A stretch of 64,000 bases of DNA from assembly GCF_014236655.1 (NCBI RefSeq), contig NZ_JACMYG010000027.1:1-64000 (forward strand), in the 5' to 3' direction. Positions within the stretch are counted from its first letter, which is position 1. Each line of letters opens with the position of its first letter. Below, piece by piece: positions 16,903 to 25,404 of the stretch. A model generated the notes under the pieces. That model was not told the origin of the DNA. It made no database searches and was given only the letters and a program-made list of their open reading frames with translations. The DNA is from Pseudomonas kielensis. Its GTDB lineage: Bacteria; Pseudomonadota; Gammaproteobacteria; Pseudomonadales; Pseudomonadaceae. The translations under genes and the position numbers were made by a program.

Positions 16903-17676
16903 ATGTTAATCAGCCACTTCCATCATGGCCCCGTCAGCGCCCATCCGCACGATTACCCGGATGGCGCGCACCAGGAGCGGCATATCCATCGCGAGGCGCA
17001 ATTGCTTTACGCCATGTGCGGCACCATGCGCGTGGTCACGGCCCAAGGTGCGTGGGTGATTCCGCCGACTCGGGCGGTGTGGATTGCACCGTGGATCGAG
17101 CATGAAATCTTCATGTCGGGCAAGGTGTGCATGCGCTCGCTGTTCATTGACCCCGAACTGTCGCCCGCCAACCTCAGCCAGTGCTGCGTACTGGCCGTCA
17201 CCCCACTGCTGCGCGAGCTGATCCTCAAGGCGGTGCAGGCCCCCCGTCATGCAAAGAACCCGCTGATCCAACAGTTGATGCTCGAAGAAATTGCCAGCCT
17301 GGAAAACCTCCCGCTGCACATCCCCATGCCCGAGGATCGGCGCCTGCAAGGGATCTGCCTGGCCCTGCTGCAAACCCCCGACCATCCCAATACCCTGGAA
17401 GATTGGGCGCAACAGGTCGGCGCCAGCTCACGCACCCTGGCGCGACTGTTCCAGCAACAGTTGCAGATGAGTTTCAACGCCTGGCGCCAGCAACTGCGCC
17501 TGATGGAAGCCCTGCCGCGGCTGATCGCCGGGCAAAGCGTGCAGAGCGTTGCCGATCAATTGGGGTATGGCAGTGCCCGAGCCTTCAGCGCGATGTTCCG
17601 GCGCTTGCTGGGGCACAACCCCCGGGAATACCTCAGCGCGCTGAATCAGCTCAGTGCGATCAATGCATCTCGGTAA
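16903..17676 (+). CDS. AraC-family regulator with cupin sensor domain
   Basis: This 257-residue transcription factor has an N-terminal cupin-like ligand domain (about residues 1-130, with a His-rich start and the HREAQLLYAMCG strand). The C-terminal AraC double helix-turn-helix spans about residues 155-250, ending with FSAMFRRLLGHNPREYL. It probably controls the divergent MFS transporter gene. Its 3' end overlaps the convergent LysE-type gene by 17 bases. The ligand is unknown. Confidence 0.85.
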   Translation: MLISHFHHGPVSAHPHDYPDGAHQERHIHREAQLLYAMCGTMRVVTAQGAWVIPPTRAVWIAPWIEHEIFMSGKVCMRSLFIDPELSPANLSQCCVLAVTPLLRELILKAVQAPRHAKNPLIQQLMLEEIASLENLPLHIPMPEDRRLQGICLALLQTPDHPNTLEDWAQQVGASSRTLARLFQQQLQMSFNAWRQQLRLMEALPRLIAGQSVQSVADQLGYGSARAFSAMFRRLLGHNPREYLSALNQLSAINASR

Positions 17677-18289
17677 AGGCCAGCTTCACACCGATGGCGA
17701 TCAGCACCACGCCCATCATGCGGTCGAACCAGTGCCCCATGCGGGCAAAACCGGCGCGCACTCGCTGCTGGCTGAACAGCATCGCCACCAGGCAGAACCA
17801 GATGGCAGTCGCCACGGCCAGGTAGATACCGTAGCCGGCTTGAATCGCCAGTGGCGTATGCGGATTGATCACCACGGTGAACAGGGACAGGAAGAACAGC
17901 GTGGCCTTGGGGTTCAGGCCGTTAGTCACAAAGCCCGAAGTAAAGGCACCGCGCGCCGTACGAATACCGGCTTCCTTGTGCAGGTCTTCGGTGGCAGGCT
18001 TGGCCGGTTGTGCGCGCAGGGCCTTGTAGCCGATGTACAGCAGGTAGGCCGCCGCCAGCCACTTCAGGGCGTTGAACAGCACGATCGACTGCGACACGAT
18101 CAAGCCGATGCCCAGCAACGAGTAACCCACGTGCAGGAAGATCGCGCTGCCCACCCCCAGTGCCGTCCAGGTACCCGCACGCCGACCGTGGGTCACGGCC
18201 TCACGCACCACCACGGCAAAGTCCGGACCGGGACTTGCGACAGCCAGCAGGTGAATCAGGGCAACGGTCAAAAACTCTGTCCAGTACAT
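17660..18289 (-). CDS. LysE/RhtB-family amino-acid exporter
   Basis: This inner-membrane exporter of 209 residues has six hydrophobic segments and the family N-terminal signature around ASPGPDFAVVVREA. The GFVTNGLNPKATLFF segment in the middle is also typical. Family members export threonine, homoserine lactone or lysine-like amino acids, and the sequence is nearest to RhtC-type proteins by eye. It is divergent from the 2-hydroxyacid dehydrogenase gene and convergent with the AraC gene, overlapping its end by 17 bases. Confidence 0.85.
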   Translation of the reverse strand: MYWTEFLTVALIHLLAVASPGPDFAVVVREAVTHGRRAGTWTALGVGSAIFLHVGYSLLGIGLIVSQSIVLFNALKWLAAAYLLYIGYKALRAQPAKPATEDLHKEAGIRTARGAFTSGFVTNGLNPKATLFFLSLFTVVINPHTPLAIQAGYGIYLAVATAIWFCLVAMLFSQQRVRAGFARMGHWFDRMMGVVLIAIGVKLAFTEMH

Positions 18290-18380
18290 TGGGGCTCCTT
18301 GAGGGCAAGCGTAACTATTTATTTCATCTGGTAGGCTCGGCAGATTACGCCTTCAGACTCACGCGCAAAAGGTACAGTTA

Positions 18381-19346
18381 ATGACGAACAATCGCCGCGC
18401 CGTTTTCCTTGATCACCCATCACTGGACCTGGGGGACCTCGACCTCAGTGCATTGCGCGACTGTTTCAGCGAACTGCAGCTGTTCGCCCAGACCGAGCCC
18501 GGACAAGTCACCGAACGCCTGCAAGGCGCCGCGGTGGCGATCACCAACAAGATCCCGATCGATGCCAGCGCCATGGCCGCCAACCCGGACCTGAAGCTGA
18601 TCCTGATCAGCGCCACCGGCACCAACAACGTCGACCTCGCTGCCGCCCGCGCCCACGGGATTACCGTGTGCAACTGCCAGGGCTACGGCACACCGTCGGT
18701 GGCCCAGCACACGATCATGTTGCTGCTCAACCTGGCCACCCGGCTGGGTGACTATCGCAAGGCCGTCGAGGCAGGCCGCTGGCAGCAGGCCAAACAGTTC
18801 TGCCTGCTGGACTACCCGATTGTCGAGCTGCAAGGCAAAACCCTCGGCCTGCTCGGCCACGGCGAACTGGGGGGCGCGGTGGCGCGATTGGCCGAAGCCT
18901 TTGGCATGCGGGTGATCTCGGGCCAGCTTCCCGGCCGCCCGGCTCGCGCCGACCGGATGCCGCTGGATGACTTGCTGCCTCAGGTCGACGCCCTGACCCT
19001 GCACTGCCCACTCAACGAACACACTCGCCACTTCATCGGCGCGCGCGAACTGGCGCTGCTCAAGCCCGGCGCATTAGTGGTCAACACTGCGCGCGGAGGC
19101 CTGATCGATGAACAGGCGCTGGCCGATGCCTTGCGCAGTGGTCACCTGGGAGGCGCGGCCACCGACGTGCTGAGCGTCGAACCGCCGACCACCGGCAATC
19201 CGCTGCTGGACAACGACCTCCCACGCTTGATCGTCACCCCGCACAACGCCTGGGGCAGCCGCGAAGCGCGGCAGCGGATCGTCGGTCAGTTGAGCGAAAA
19301 TGCCCGGGGCTTTTTCAGCGGTACAGCGCTGCGGGTCGTCAGTTGA
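18381..19346 (+). CDS. D-2-hydroxyacid dehydrogenase (glycerate/hydroxypyruvate reductase type)
   Basis: This NAD(P)-dependent oxidoreductase (321 residues) interconverts a 2-keto acid and a D-2-hydroxy acid. It has the split catalytic domain and central Rossmann fold typical of the family. Visible motifs are the dinucleotide-binding GHGELGG, the substrate-binding Arg region NTARGGLIDE, and the His of TPHNAW near the end. Glycerate dehydrogenase-like activity is the most common annotation for this subgroup, but specificity is not provable here. The start ATG has AAAAGG upstream. Confidence 0.85.
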   Translation: MTNNRRAVFLDHPSLDLGDLDLSALRDCFSELQLFAQTEPGQVTERLQGAAVAITNKIPIDASAMAANPDLKLILISATGTNNVDLAAARAHGITVCNCQGYGTPSVAQHTIMLLLNLATRLGDYRKAVEAGRWQQAKQFCLLDYPIVELQGKTLGLLGHGELGGAVARLAEAFGMRVISGQLPGRPARADRMPLDDLLPQVDALTLHCPLNEHTRHFIGARELALLKPGALVVNTARGGLIDEQALADALRSGHLGGAATDVLSVEPPTTGNPLLDNDLPRLIVTPHNAWGSREARQRIVGQLSENARGFFSGTALRVVS

Positions 19347-19379
19347 TAAACTGCCGCACTTTTTTTCAAGGAGCAGAGT

Positions 19380-20378
19380 ATGGATCCGCGCAGTGAAGTA
19401 CTGCTTCGACAGGCTGAATTGTTTCAAGGCAACGTGCTGCTGGCCGGCTTGCCTGCCGACGACTTGCTGGGAAAACTGCCCGACGCCCATGGCTGGTGCT
19501 GGCACGCCGGCGATCAGGCGGCCCTGGACGCCCGTTTTGCCGAGCGCAGCCATTTCGGGGTGAACGCGCCCACCCGTGAGTTTGCAACGGCGGTGCTGTT
19601 CCTGCCCAAGTCCAAGGACCTGACCGACTACATCCTCAACGCCCTCGCCTCGCGCCTGGCTGGTTGTGAACTGTACCTGGTGGGGGAAAAACGCAGCGGC
19701 ATCGAAGGCGCCGCCAAGCAGCTCAACCCGTTCGGTAAACCCCGCAAGCTCGACAGCGCGCGACACTGCCAGTTGTGGCAAGTGACCGTGGCCAATGCAC
19801 CACAAGCCAAGTCCCTGGAAAGCCTGGCGCAGACCTATGAGTTGCCGCTGGCCGAAGGCCCGCTGACCGTCATCAGCCTGCCCGGGGTGTTCAGCCACGG
19901 TCGACTGGATCGCGGCAGTGCCCTGCTGCTCGAACACCTCGACAAGCTGCCCAGCGGCCATCTGCTGGACTTCGGCTGTGGGGCCGGCGTACTGGGCGCG
20001 GCGGTCAAGCGCCGTTATCCGCACAACACCGTGACCCTGCTCGACGTCGACGCCTTTGCCGCCGCCAGTAGCCGCCTGACCCTGGCAGCCAATGGTCTTG
20101 AAGCCGAGGTGCTGACCGGCGATGGCATCGACGCTGCCCCCATGGGACTGAGTGCGATTCTGAGCAATCCGCCGTTCCATGTCGGGGTCCACACGGACTA
20201 CTTCGCCACGGAGAACTTGCTGCGAAAAGCGGTTAAACATCTGAAATCTGGCGGCGAACTACGACTGGTAGCCAACAGTTTCCTGAAGTACCAGCCGTTG
20301 ATCGAAGAGCACCTGGGGCAGTGTTCGATCAAGGCCGAAGGACAGGGTTTCCGCATCTACCGAGCCAAGCGCGGTTAA
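19380..20378 (+). CDS. rsmC: 16S rRNA m2G1207 methyltransferase
   Basis: This 332-residue SAM-dependent enzyme methylates N2 of G1207 in 16S rRNA within the 30S subunit. RsmC has two tandem methyltransferase-like domains, of which only the C-terminal one is catalytic. Here the C-terminal half shows the SAM-binding LLDFGCGAGVLG and the catalytic NPPFH motif starting at residue 263. The N-terminal half lacks those motifs, as expected. It begins 33 bases after the dehydrogenase stop on the same strand, with AAGGAG upstream, and may share its transcript. Confidence 0.93.
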   Translation: MDPRSEVLLRQAELFQGNVLLAGLPADDLLGKLPDAHGWCWHAGDQAALDARFAERSHFGVNAPTREFATAVLFLPKSKDLTDYILNALASRLAGCELYLVGEKRSGIEGAAKQLNPFGKPRKLDSARHCQLWQVTVANAPQAKSLESLAQTYELPLAEGPLTVISLPGVFSHGRLDRGSALLLEHLDKLPSGHLLDFGCGAGVLGAAVKRRYPHNTVTLLDVDAFAAASSRLTLAANGLEAEVLTGDGIDAAPMGLSAILSNPPFHVGVHTDYFATENLLRKAVKHLKSGGELRLVANSFLKYQPLIEEHLGQCSIKAEGQGFRIYRAKRG

Positions 20379-20434
20379 CTCACCGGATGAAAAAGAAGGC
20401 TTGCCGAATGGATTTTGCCTAGGCAGAATCCGCT

Positions 20435-20636
20435 CCGTCCTAGGGGAGTAGTCTCCCACGAGCGCCATGCTCGTCCGGCATACGTCAACATACTTGGTCA
20501 ACAGGCCATGGCGTATGCGACCCAAGCGTCCGCACAGACGGACCGCAGGGTTTGACAAGACCTATGACACGCACACCTTACCCGGGGCGGGAAGGCTGTA
20601 CGTGTCATAGCCGTGTCGACCCGCCCCTTAGGAAAA
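20435..20636 (+). promoter_or_regulatory. yybP-ykoY manganese riboswitch with switching helices
   Basis: The 5' part carries the conserved GGGGAGTAG element (20443-20451). A second conserved loop, TACGTCAACATAC (20481-20493), is on a stem pairing 20478-20484 with 20512-20518. P1 can form between GTC..TAGG (20437-20444) and CCTA.GAC (20561-20568). Two helices exclude it. TCCTAGGGG (20438-20446) matches the 9 bases 20625-20633 that include the Shine-Dalgarno AGGA, and 20562-20571 matches 20601-20610 perfectly. Mn2+ binding should favour P1 and expose the ribosome-binding site of the exporter gene at 20642. The family identity is strong; the switching model is my reading of the complementarity. 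Confidence 0.85.
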
Positions 20637-20641
20637 CCCTG

Positions 20642-21226
20642 ATGCTGGATTCGTTACTCGTTCCTACCGCAATCGTTGCCTTGGCCGAAATCGGCGACAA
20701 GACGCAACTGCTCGCACTCATTCTCGCCGCCCGCTTCCGCAAGCCCTGGCCGATCATTGCCGGCATCGTCGCCGCGACCCTGGCCAACCACGCAGCCGCT
20801 GGCGCCGTGGGCGCCTGGTTCGGCAGCTTCTTCTCGGATGCAACCCTGCACTGGATCCTCGCCGCCAGCTTTGCCGCCACCGCCCTGTGGACCCTGGTGC
20901 CGGACAAGATGGATGACGACGAGACCAGCACCGCCCGCAAGTTCGGGCCGTTCCTGACCACGTTGATCGCGTTCTTCCTGGCGGAGATGGGGGACAAGAC
21001 CCAGGTCGCCACCGTGATGCTCGCAGCGCAATACCCGGAACTGTGGCTGGTGATCATCGGCACCACCGCCGGCATGCTGATCGCCAACGTGCCGGTGGTC
21101 CTGGCGGGCAACTTTGCCGCAGACAAACTGCCCCTGACCCTGATCCGGCGCCTGGCAGCATCGGCATTCCTGATCCTGGCCATCGTCGCGGTGTACAAGG
21201 CGATGCAGAGCAGTGGCTGGGTTTAA
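20642..21226 (+). CDS. TMEM165/GDT1 (UPF0016) family Mn2+ exporter
   Basis: This 194-residue inner-membrane protein has six hydrophobic segments in two homologous halves. Each half carries the hallmark E-x-G-D-K-T-Q motif (EIGDKTQ at 16-22 and EMGDKTQ at 115-121) that forms the cation site. Members move Mn2+ (or Ca2+) out of the cytosol. The upstream manganese riboswitch fits an efflux role. The ATG at 20642 with TAGGA upstream is chosen because the longer frame from 20552 would translate riboswitch sequence. Confidence 0.92.
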   Translation: MLDSLLVPTAIVALAEIGDKTQLLALILAARFRKPWPIIAGIVAATLANHAAAGAVGAWFGSFFSDATLHWILAASFAATALWTLVPDKMDDDETSTARKFGPFLTTLIAFFLAEMGDKTQVATVMLAAQYPELWLVIIGTTAGMLIANVPVVLAGNFAADKLPLTLIRRLAASAFLILAIVAVYKAMQSSGWV

Positions 21227-21263
21227 AGCGTTAGCGTGCGGCGCTACCAGCGCCGCACAATCC

Positions 21264-22082
21264 TCAGGACTTCTTGGCCTGCTGGTAAAGCGGCATGACT
21301 TTCGGAATCGCCGCCTGCAAGGAGGCGATCCGGCTGGCCGAAGCCGGGTGAGTGCTCATGAACTCCGGCGGCGCGCCCTCGTTCACTTTGCTCATCTTGT
21401 TCCACAGGGTGATCGCGGCGTTCGGGTCGTAGCCCGCACGGGCCGCCAGTTCCAGGCCGATCAGGTCGGCTTCGTTCTCGTTGGCCCGGCTGTTGGGCAA
21501 GGTCATGCCGTAGTTGGCCACGGTATCGGCCAGCGCCAGGGTGTCCTGGCCCAGACCGAGCAAGGCACCAGCGCCCTGCTTGGCCATTTCGATGCCATAG
21601 GCCTTGGACATCGCTTCACGGCCATGCTCGCGCAGGGCGTGGGCGATTTCATGGCCCATGATCGCGGCGATTTCATCGTCGGTGAGTTTCAGCGTGTCGA
21701 TCAGCCCGGTGTAGAAAATGATCTTGCCGCCAGGACCGCAGTTGGCGTTGAGCTCATCGCTCTTGATCAGGTTGACTTCCCACTTCCACTGCGCCGAATC
21801 CGGACGGAACACCGGCGCCTGGGCGATCAGACGGGTGGCGATGGCTTGGACCCGCTTGGCGTCACGGCTGGTCTTGTCCAACACGCCCTTGCTGCCCGCC
21901 TCGCCCACGGTCTTCTGGTAAGACTGGGCGTACATCTGGTTGACCTCGTCGGTCGACAGCATGCTGAACATCCATTGCGAGCGCTCTACGCCCACTGCCC
22001 CGCCGCTGGTGGTGTTGACCGACTGACAACCACCGAGCAACAGACTGGCGCTCAGCGCACACACAACCCAAATCTTGTTCAT
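21264..22082 (-). CDS. M48-family metalloprotease lipoprotein (LoiP/YggG-like)
   Basis: This protein of 272 residues is a probable outer-membrane or periplasmic zinc protease involved in envelope quality control. It has a lipobox LLLGGC near residue 19 and the zinc-binding HEIAH motif in IMGHEIAHALREHG, followed by a downstream Glu region (NENEADLIGLELAARAGYDP). The ATG at 22082 gives the normal signal peptide. Seven extra upstream codons are unlikely. It is convergent with the Mn exporter gene (37 bases between stops) and a single-gene unit. Confidence 0.9.
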   Translation of the reverse strand: MNKIWVVCALSASLLLGGCQSVNTTSGGAVGVERSQWMFSMLSTDEVNQMYAQSYQKTVGEAGSKGVLDKTSRDAKRVQAIATRLIAQAPVFRPDSAQWKWEVNLIKSDELNANCGPGGKIIFYTGLIDTLKLTDDEIAAIMGHEIAHALREHGREAMSKAYGIEMAKQGAGALLGLGQDTLALADTVANYGMTLPNSRANENEADLIGLELAARAGYDPNAAITLWNKMSKVNEGAPPEFMSTHPASASRIASLQAAIPKVMPLYQQAKKS

Positions 22083-22192
22083 GAGTACACTCCCTGAAAA
22101 CATGGCGCGTATCGTAGGCGGTGACGGATGTTGGCGCCAGATGTAACAGGCGTGTTATCCATCATTGACCGAGTGAAATCCGATGCAGCGTT

Positions 22193-22813
22193 TCAACCGG
22201 GGGTCAGGCACTCCGGGGCATTGAGTTTGGGATCGTTGACCAGGTTCGCCAGCACCCGCTCGCGCAGGACGACGGGTTCGCTGGCGAGCAGTGCCTGCAG
22301 GACATGCAGCGGGGTTTGGGGGTCGAGCCAGGCTTGCTGGCCCGCCGCATCGAGAATCAATGGACGCCGCTGGCTGGCTGCCGGCTGGGTAATCACCGCC
22401 GTGCTCAACCACAGCTGTTCCTGCACCGGATAGGCTTCCCAGATGGCCGCAAAAAACAGCGACGATCCCTCGCCCGGGGTCAGCCAATACGGGCGCTTGC
22501 GGTGGGTGCCGCGCCACTCGTAAAAACCGTTGGCCGGCAGCAGGCAACGCCGCTGGCGGAAGGCCTCGCGAAACATCGGTTGTTCGGCGACGGTTTCCGC
22601 CCGGGCATGGGCCGGCGTCTTCGACAGGTCGGTCAGCCAAGGCGGTGTCAAACCCCAACGGGCACGTGCCAGCGTGCGCTCACCGGCCTCGGCACGCAGG
22701 ATCAGCACCGAAGCATTCGGCGAAATATTCCACTGCGCCTGCTGATCGGCCGGGAATCCGGGCAAGGCCGCAAACGCGGGATTCCAGCGAAACAGGGCAA
22801 AACGTCCACACAT
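22193..22813 (-). CDS. yedK: SRAP-domain protein (YedK/HMCES family), without the usual catalytic His
   Basis: SRAP proteins crosslink through Cys2 to abasic sites in single-stranded DNA and shield them. This 206-residue member keeps MCGRFAL with Cys2 and the NGFYEWRG segment with the conserved Asn and Glu. In the later segment where most members read IHxRMPVIL, this protein reads ASQRRPLIL, so the His that assists crosslink chemistry appears absent. The chain is a little shorter than E. coli YedK. It could be a variant with altered crosslink stability. Confidence 0.85.
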   Translation of the reverse strand: MCGRFALFRWNPAFAALPGFPADQQAQWNISPNASVLILRAEAGERTLARARWGLTPPWLTDLSKTPAHARAETVAEQPMFREAFRQRRCLLPANGFYEWRGTHRKRPYWLTPGEGSSLFFAAIWEAYPVQEQLWLSTAVITQPAASQRRPLILDAAGQQAWLDPQTPLHVLQALLASEPVVLRERVLANLVNDPKLNAPECLTPG

Positions 22814-22848
22814 GGGGCAACACGACTCTTGATCAAACGAACGTCAGC

Positions 22849-23109
22849 CTAACAGACCAGCACGTCCGGGAAGCTATCCGGTTCGTCGCCGGGCATCGGC
22901 AACGCCGCATTGTACGCGGCGATCAGCTCGCGGGCGTATTGCGCCTGATCATTATCCACCGCCAGGCCCAGCAGGCCGTACACCGGCAACTCGCCCGTAG
23001 CCCCGAGCAAATCACGCCCCACCAGATGGGCTTCTATCCCCTCGCTGGCCAGCATCCCTTGCAGCAACTCCCCCTCCATCAGGTTTTCCGGCTCGTAGAT
23101 GCGCTGCAT
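22849..23109 (-). CDS. DUF2007 domain-containing protein
   Basis: This 86-residue soluble protein belongs to DUF2007. It begins MQRIYEPENLMEGELLQGML and contains the GIEAHLVG and GLLGLAVDNDQAQYARELI segments of that ferredoxin-like fold, often described as a putative signal-transducing or PII-like domain. The ATG at 23109 has GGAG eight bases upstream. It lies 12 bases after the CPXCG gene on the same strand, so both are probably co-transcribed. The function is not known. Confidence 0.8.
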   Translation of the reverse strand: MQRIYEPENLMEGELLQGMLASEGIEAHLVGRDLLGATGELPVYGLLGLAVDNDQAQYARELIAAYNAALPMPGDEPDSFPDVLVC

Positions 23110-23121
23110 AGAGGGCACTCC

Positions 23122-23304
23122 TCAGTCGTTTTCACTGTGAACTTCGAGCATCCACTCCCGACCGTCGGTCTGTAGCGTGAACACTATCGGCCGACAACAC
23201 ACCGGGCAGTCCTCGATATAGGTCTGGTCGCCCCCGGACAAATCCAGAACCGCTTCGGCGTCCTCACCACAATAAGGGCATTCATAGCGCTCGGTTTCCA
23301 GCAT
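23122..23304 (-). CDS. CPXCG-motif cysteine-rich small protein
   Basis: This 60-residue protein has CPYCG near the N-terminus and CPVCCRP about 25 residues later, a likely zinc-ribbon knuckle pair. It is a known small conserved gammaproteobacterial family of unknown role. The ATG at 23304 is used. The preceding GTG codon would add one residue. It is the first gene of a probable two-gene unit with the DUF2007 gene. Confidence 0.8.
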   Translation of the reverse strand: MLETERYECPYCGEDAEAVLDLSGGDQTYIEDCPVCCRPIVFTLQTDGREWMLEVHSEND

Positions 23305-23444
23305 CACGGTCTCCCAAGTGACTTGTGCGTATAATCGCCGGTCTATTTGCAGGGCTATTTTTGTTTGAGCTGACTTTTCAGACCGTACCCTGTGTGGATT
23401 TGATCCAATCCATTACTTACCCTAGCCGTTTCTAACAAGAGAGC

Positions 23445-24611
23445 ATGATGGGCGAATTCGATGCCATCCGACCTTACGACGACAGCGAAGTCCCAGCGGT
23501 GCTGGCACGGCTGCTGAGCGACAAGGCGTTTCTAGATATCCTCACCCACTTTCGCTTTCCGCGGTTTGCCAGCGCCCTGGGCTGGATGCTCAAACCCCTT
23601 ATAGCTCATCGCCTGCGCCGTGAGTTCGCCGGTGTCTGCTCGGTTGCCGCCTTGCAGGACAAGGTCGAGTTCTATGTCGACCACACCATCGAGCGCGCCA
23701 CCGATGGCGTGACCTATACCGGTGTCGAGCAATTCAAGTCCGGCAGTGCCTATCTGTTCCTGGCCAACCACCGCGACATCGTGATGGACCCGGCCTTCGT
23801 CAACTACGCGATCTACCACGCAGGCCTGCCCACGCCGCGCATCGCGATTGGCGACAACCTGCTGCAAAAGCCCTTCGTCAGCGACCTGATGCGCCTGAAC
23901 AAGAGCTTCATCGTGCACCGCTCCATCAGCGGTCGCCGCGAGAAGATGGCGGCGTATCAATTGCTGTCGGCGTACATCAACCATTCGATTCGCAATGACT
24001 GCCAATCGATCTGGATCGCCCAGGCCGAAGGCCGCGCCAAGGACGGCGACGACCGTACCGAGTCGGCAATCCTCAAGATGTTCCACATGAGCCGCAAGGA
24101 CGAGCCGTTTGCCGAGGTGATCCTGTCGCTGAACCTGACGCCGGTCTCGATCAGCTACGAGTACGACCCATGCGACCAGGCCAAGGCTCGCGAGCTGTAC
24201 ATCCGCGCCACCACCGGCAGCTACACCAAGGAGCCCGGCGAGGATGACGTGAGCATCGCCAAGGGGATTACCGGCTACAAGGGCCGGGTCCATGTGAACT
24301 TTGCCGCGCCGATCAGCGAACGGTTCGAAGACACCAAGCAATTGGCAATCGAGATGGACCGGCAGATCCTCGGCGGCTATCGCCTGTTCCCGGTGCACTA
24401 CCTGGCCTACGCCCAGTGGCAGGACGCCGACCCACAATTGAGCGTACCGAGTGCCGCCGAGCTGTTCCCGGCCGACGAACTGGCCAAGGCCCGGCAAGAA
24501 TGGCAAGACCGTCTCGCGGCTTGCCCCGAGGAGCACCGTCCGTACCTGGTGCTGCAGTACGCCACCCCCGTGCGCAACCAGTACCGGGTCAAGGCCGGGC
24601 AGCCCCTGTAG
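23445..24611 (+). CDS. PlsC-like glycerolipid acyltransferase family protein
   Basis: This 388-residue protein probably acylates a glycerophosphate or related lipid at the inner membrane. Its acyltransferase core begins around residue 100 with LFLANHRDIVMDPAF. The spacing is H-x5-D rather than the usual H-x4-D of PlsB/PlsC, which is odd but may be normal for this subfamily. A later block IWIAQAEGRAKDGDDRT corresponds to the EGT/EGR region (motif III). It is a single gene with its own terminator. The exact acyl acceptor is unknown. Confidence 0.75.
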   Translation: MMGEFDAIRPYDDSEVPAVLARLLSDKAFLDILTHFRFPRFASALGWMLKPLIAHRLRREFAGVCSVAALQDKVEFYVDHTIERATDGVTYTGVEQFKSGSAYLFLANHRDIVMDPAFVNYAIYHAGLPTPRIAIGDNLLQKPFVSDLMRLNKSFIVHRSISGRREKMAAYQLLSAYINHSIRNDCQSIWIAQAEGRAKDGDDRTESAILKMFHMSRKDEPFAEVILSLNLTPVSISYEYDPCDQAKARELYIRATTGSYTKEPGEDDVSIAKGITGYKGRVHVNFAAPISERFEDTKQLAIEMDRQILGGYRLFPVHYLAYAQWQDADPQLSVPSAAELFPADELAKARQEWQDRLAACPEEHRPYLVLQYATPVRNQYRVKAGQPL

Positions 24612-24627
24612 GGCTCTGCCTGCAGCA

Positions 24628-24656
24628 AAAACGGCGCCTTGAGCGCCGTTTTTTTT
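24628..24656. terminator. Bidirectional terminator
   Basis: ACGGCGC (24631-24637) and GCGCCGT (24643-24649) form a stem with a CTTGA loop. Eight T follow on the plus strand and five on the minus strand. It lies between the convergent acyltransferase gene and the 94-residue protein gene. Confidence 0.9.
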
Positions 24657-24665
24657 ATCTGGGGA

Positions 24666-24950
24666 TCAGACCCGGGTGCTGATCCATGACACCAGCAGCG
24701 CCAGGCCCAGGCAGGCGAAACCAAACGCATAGAAGAAGCGATTCATACGCAAGGTGGCGATGCTCGCCAGATGCACCTGGTTGTCGGTATTGGCGCGCCC
24801 TGCCTGGGCGGCCAGGCTGGCGCGCGCCTGTTGCTCGCGGCGACGGGTCGAATGCAGCAGCCAACCACCCGGGCAGGCGAACAGCAGTGCAAGGAGGTTG
24901 ATCAGCTTGGCGGGATGAGCGGAAAACAGCGACCAGAGTTGCAGAGACAT
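24666..24950 (-). CDS. Small hypothetical membrane protein
   Basis: This 94-residue protein has two hydrophobic segments, one near the N-terminus (INLLALLFACPGGWLL) and one at the C-terminus (FFYAFGFACLGLALLVSWI), joined by a charged Arg/Gln-rich linker. I do not recognise the family. The ATG at 24950 is preferred over the longer frame because the first membrane segment is then correctly placed. It ends at the shared terminator. Confidence 0.6.
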   Translation of the reverse strand: MSLQLWSLFSAHPAKLINLLALLFACPGGWLLHSTRRREQQARASLAAQAGRANTDNQVHLASIATLRMNRFFYAFGFACLGLALLVSWISTRV

Positions 24951-25124
24951 CGTGGACCTCAATCGAAACAGGGCAAGCGCGGCGCGAATTCTACCCAAAC
25001 CCGCACTGTCTGCCTGGGCTTTCCGACAAAAAACGAAACATCTGCCTGACTAATGTTCTGCGTCACGGCTTCGTCATCTAAATACGGCAGTCTGTCGCCC
25101 CTCGAAACCGACACGGAGCTTGTC

Positions 25125-25331
25125 ATGCTGCACGCCGAAAACCAGGACCGCCTGTACCTCATCACTGCAACCGACGAACAACAGGCCCTCGTCGGCAGCC
25201 TGGCCTTCAATGTCCAGGATCGTCACTGGCTGGTGTATTGCGCCCTGGGCGGACACCAGCATGCCGACCTGCCGGAAACCGACCTGCTGACCGGGGTGAG
25301 CGTGCTGGATTTCTATTCGCAGGCGGCGTAA
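25125..25331 (+). CDS. Small hypothetical protein
   Basis: This 68-residue soluble protein starts MLHAENQDRLYLITATDEQ, with GGAG seven bases before the ATG at 25125. It looks like one small alpha/beta domain. I do not recognise a named family. It has its own terminator immediately downstream. Codon usage is like that of neighbouring genes, which supports a real gene. Confidence 0.6.
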   Translation: MLHAENQDRLYLITATDEQQALVGSLAFNVQDRHWLVYCALGGHQHADLPETDLLTGVSVLDFYSQAA

Positions 25332-25350
25332 CGGGCTGACACGGACAATA

Positions 25351-25383
25351 AAAAACCCGGGCCATGACTGGCTCCGGGTTTTG
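25351..25383. terminator. Bidirectional terminator
   Basis: AACCCGG (25354-25360) pairs with CCGGGTT (25374-25380), with A- and T-tracts outside. It sits between the convergent small gene and yajG. Confidence 0.85.
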
Positions 25384-25404
25384 TAAGCGCACTACAACAA
25401 CGCG

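Noticed and set aside
20562..20610. The 10-bp hairpin before the Mn exporter gene as an intrinsic terminator
   Set aside because: It lacks a T-tract. Its complementarity to riboswitch P1 makes an antiaptamer role more likely.
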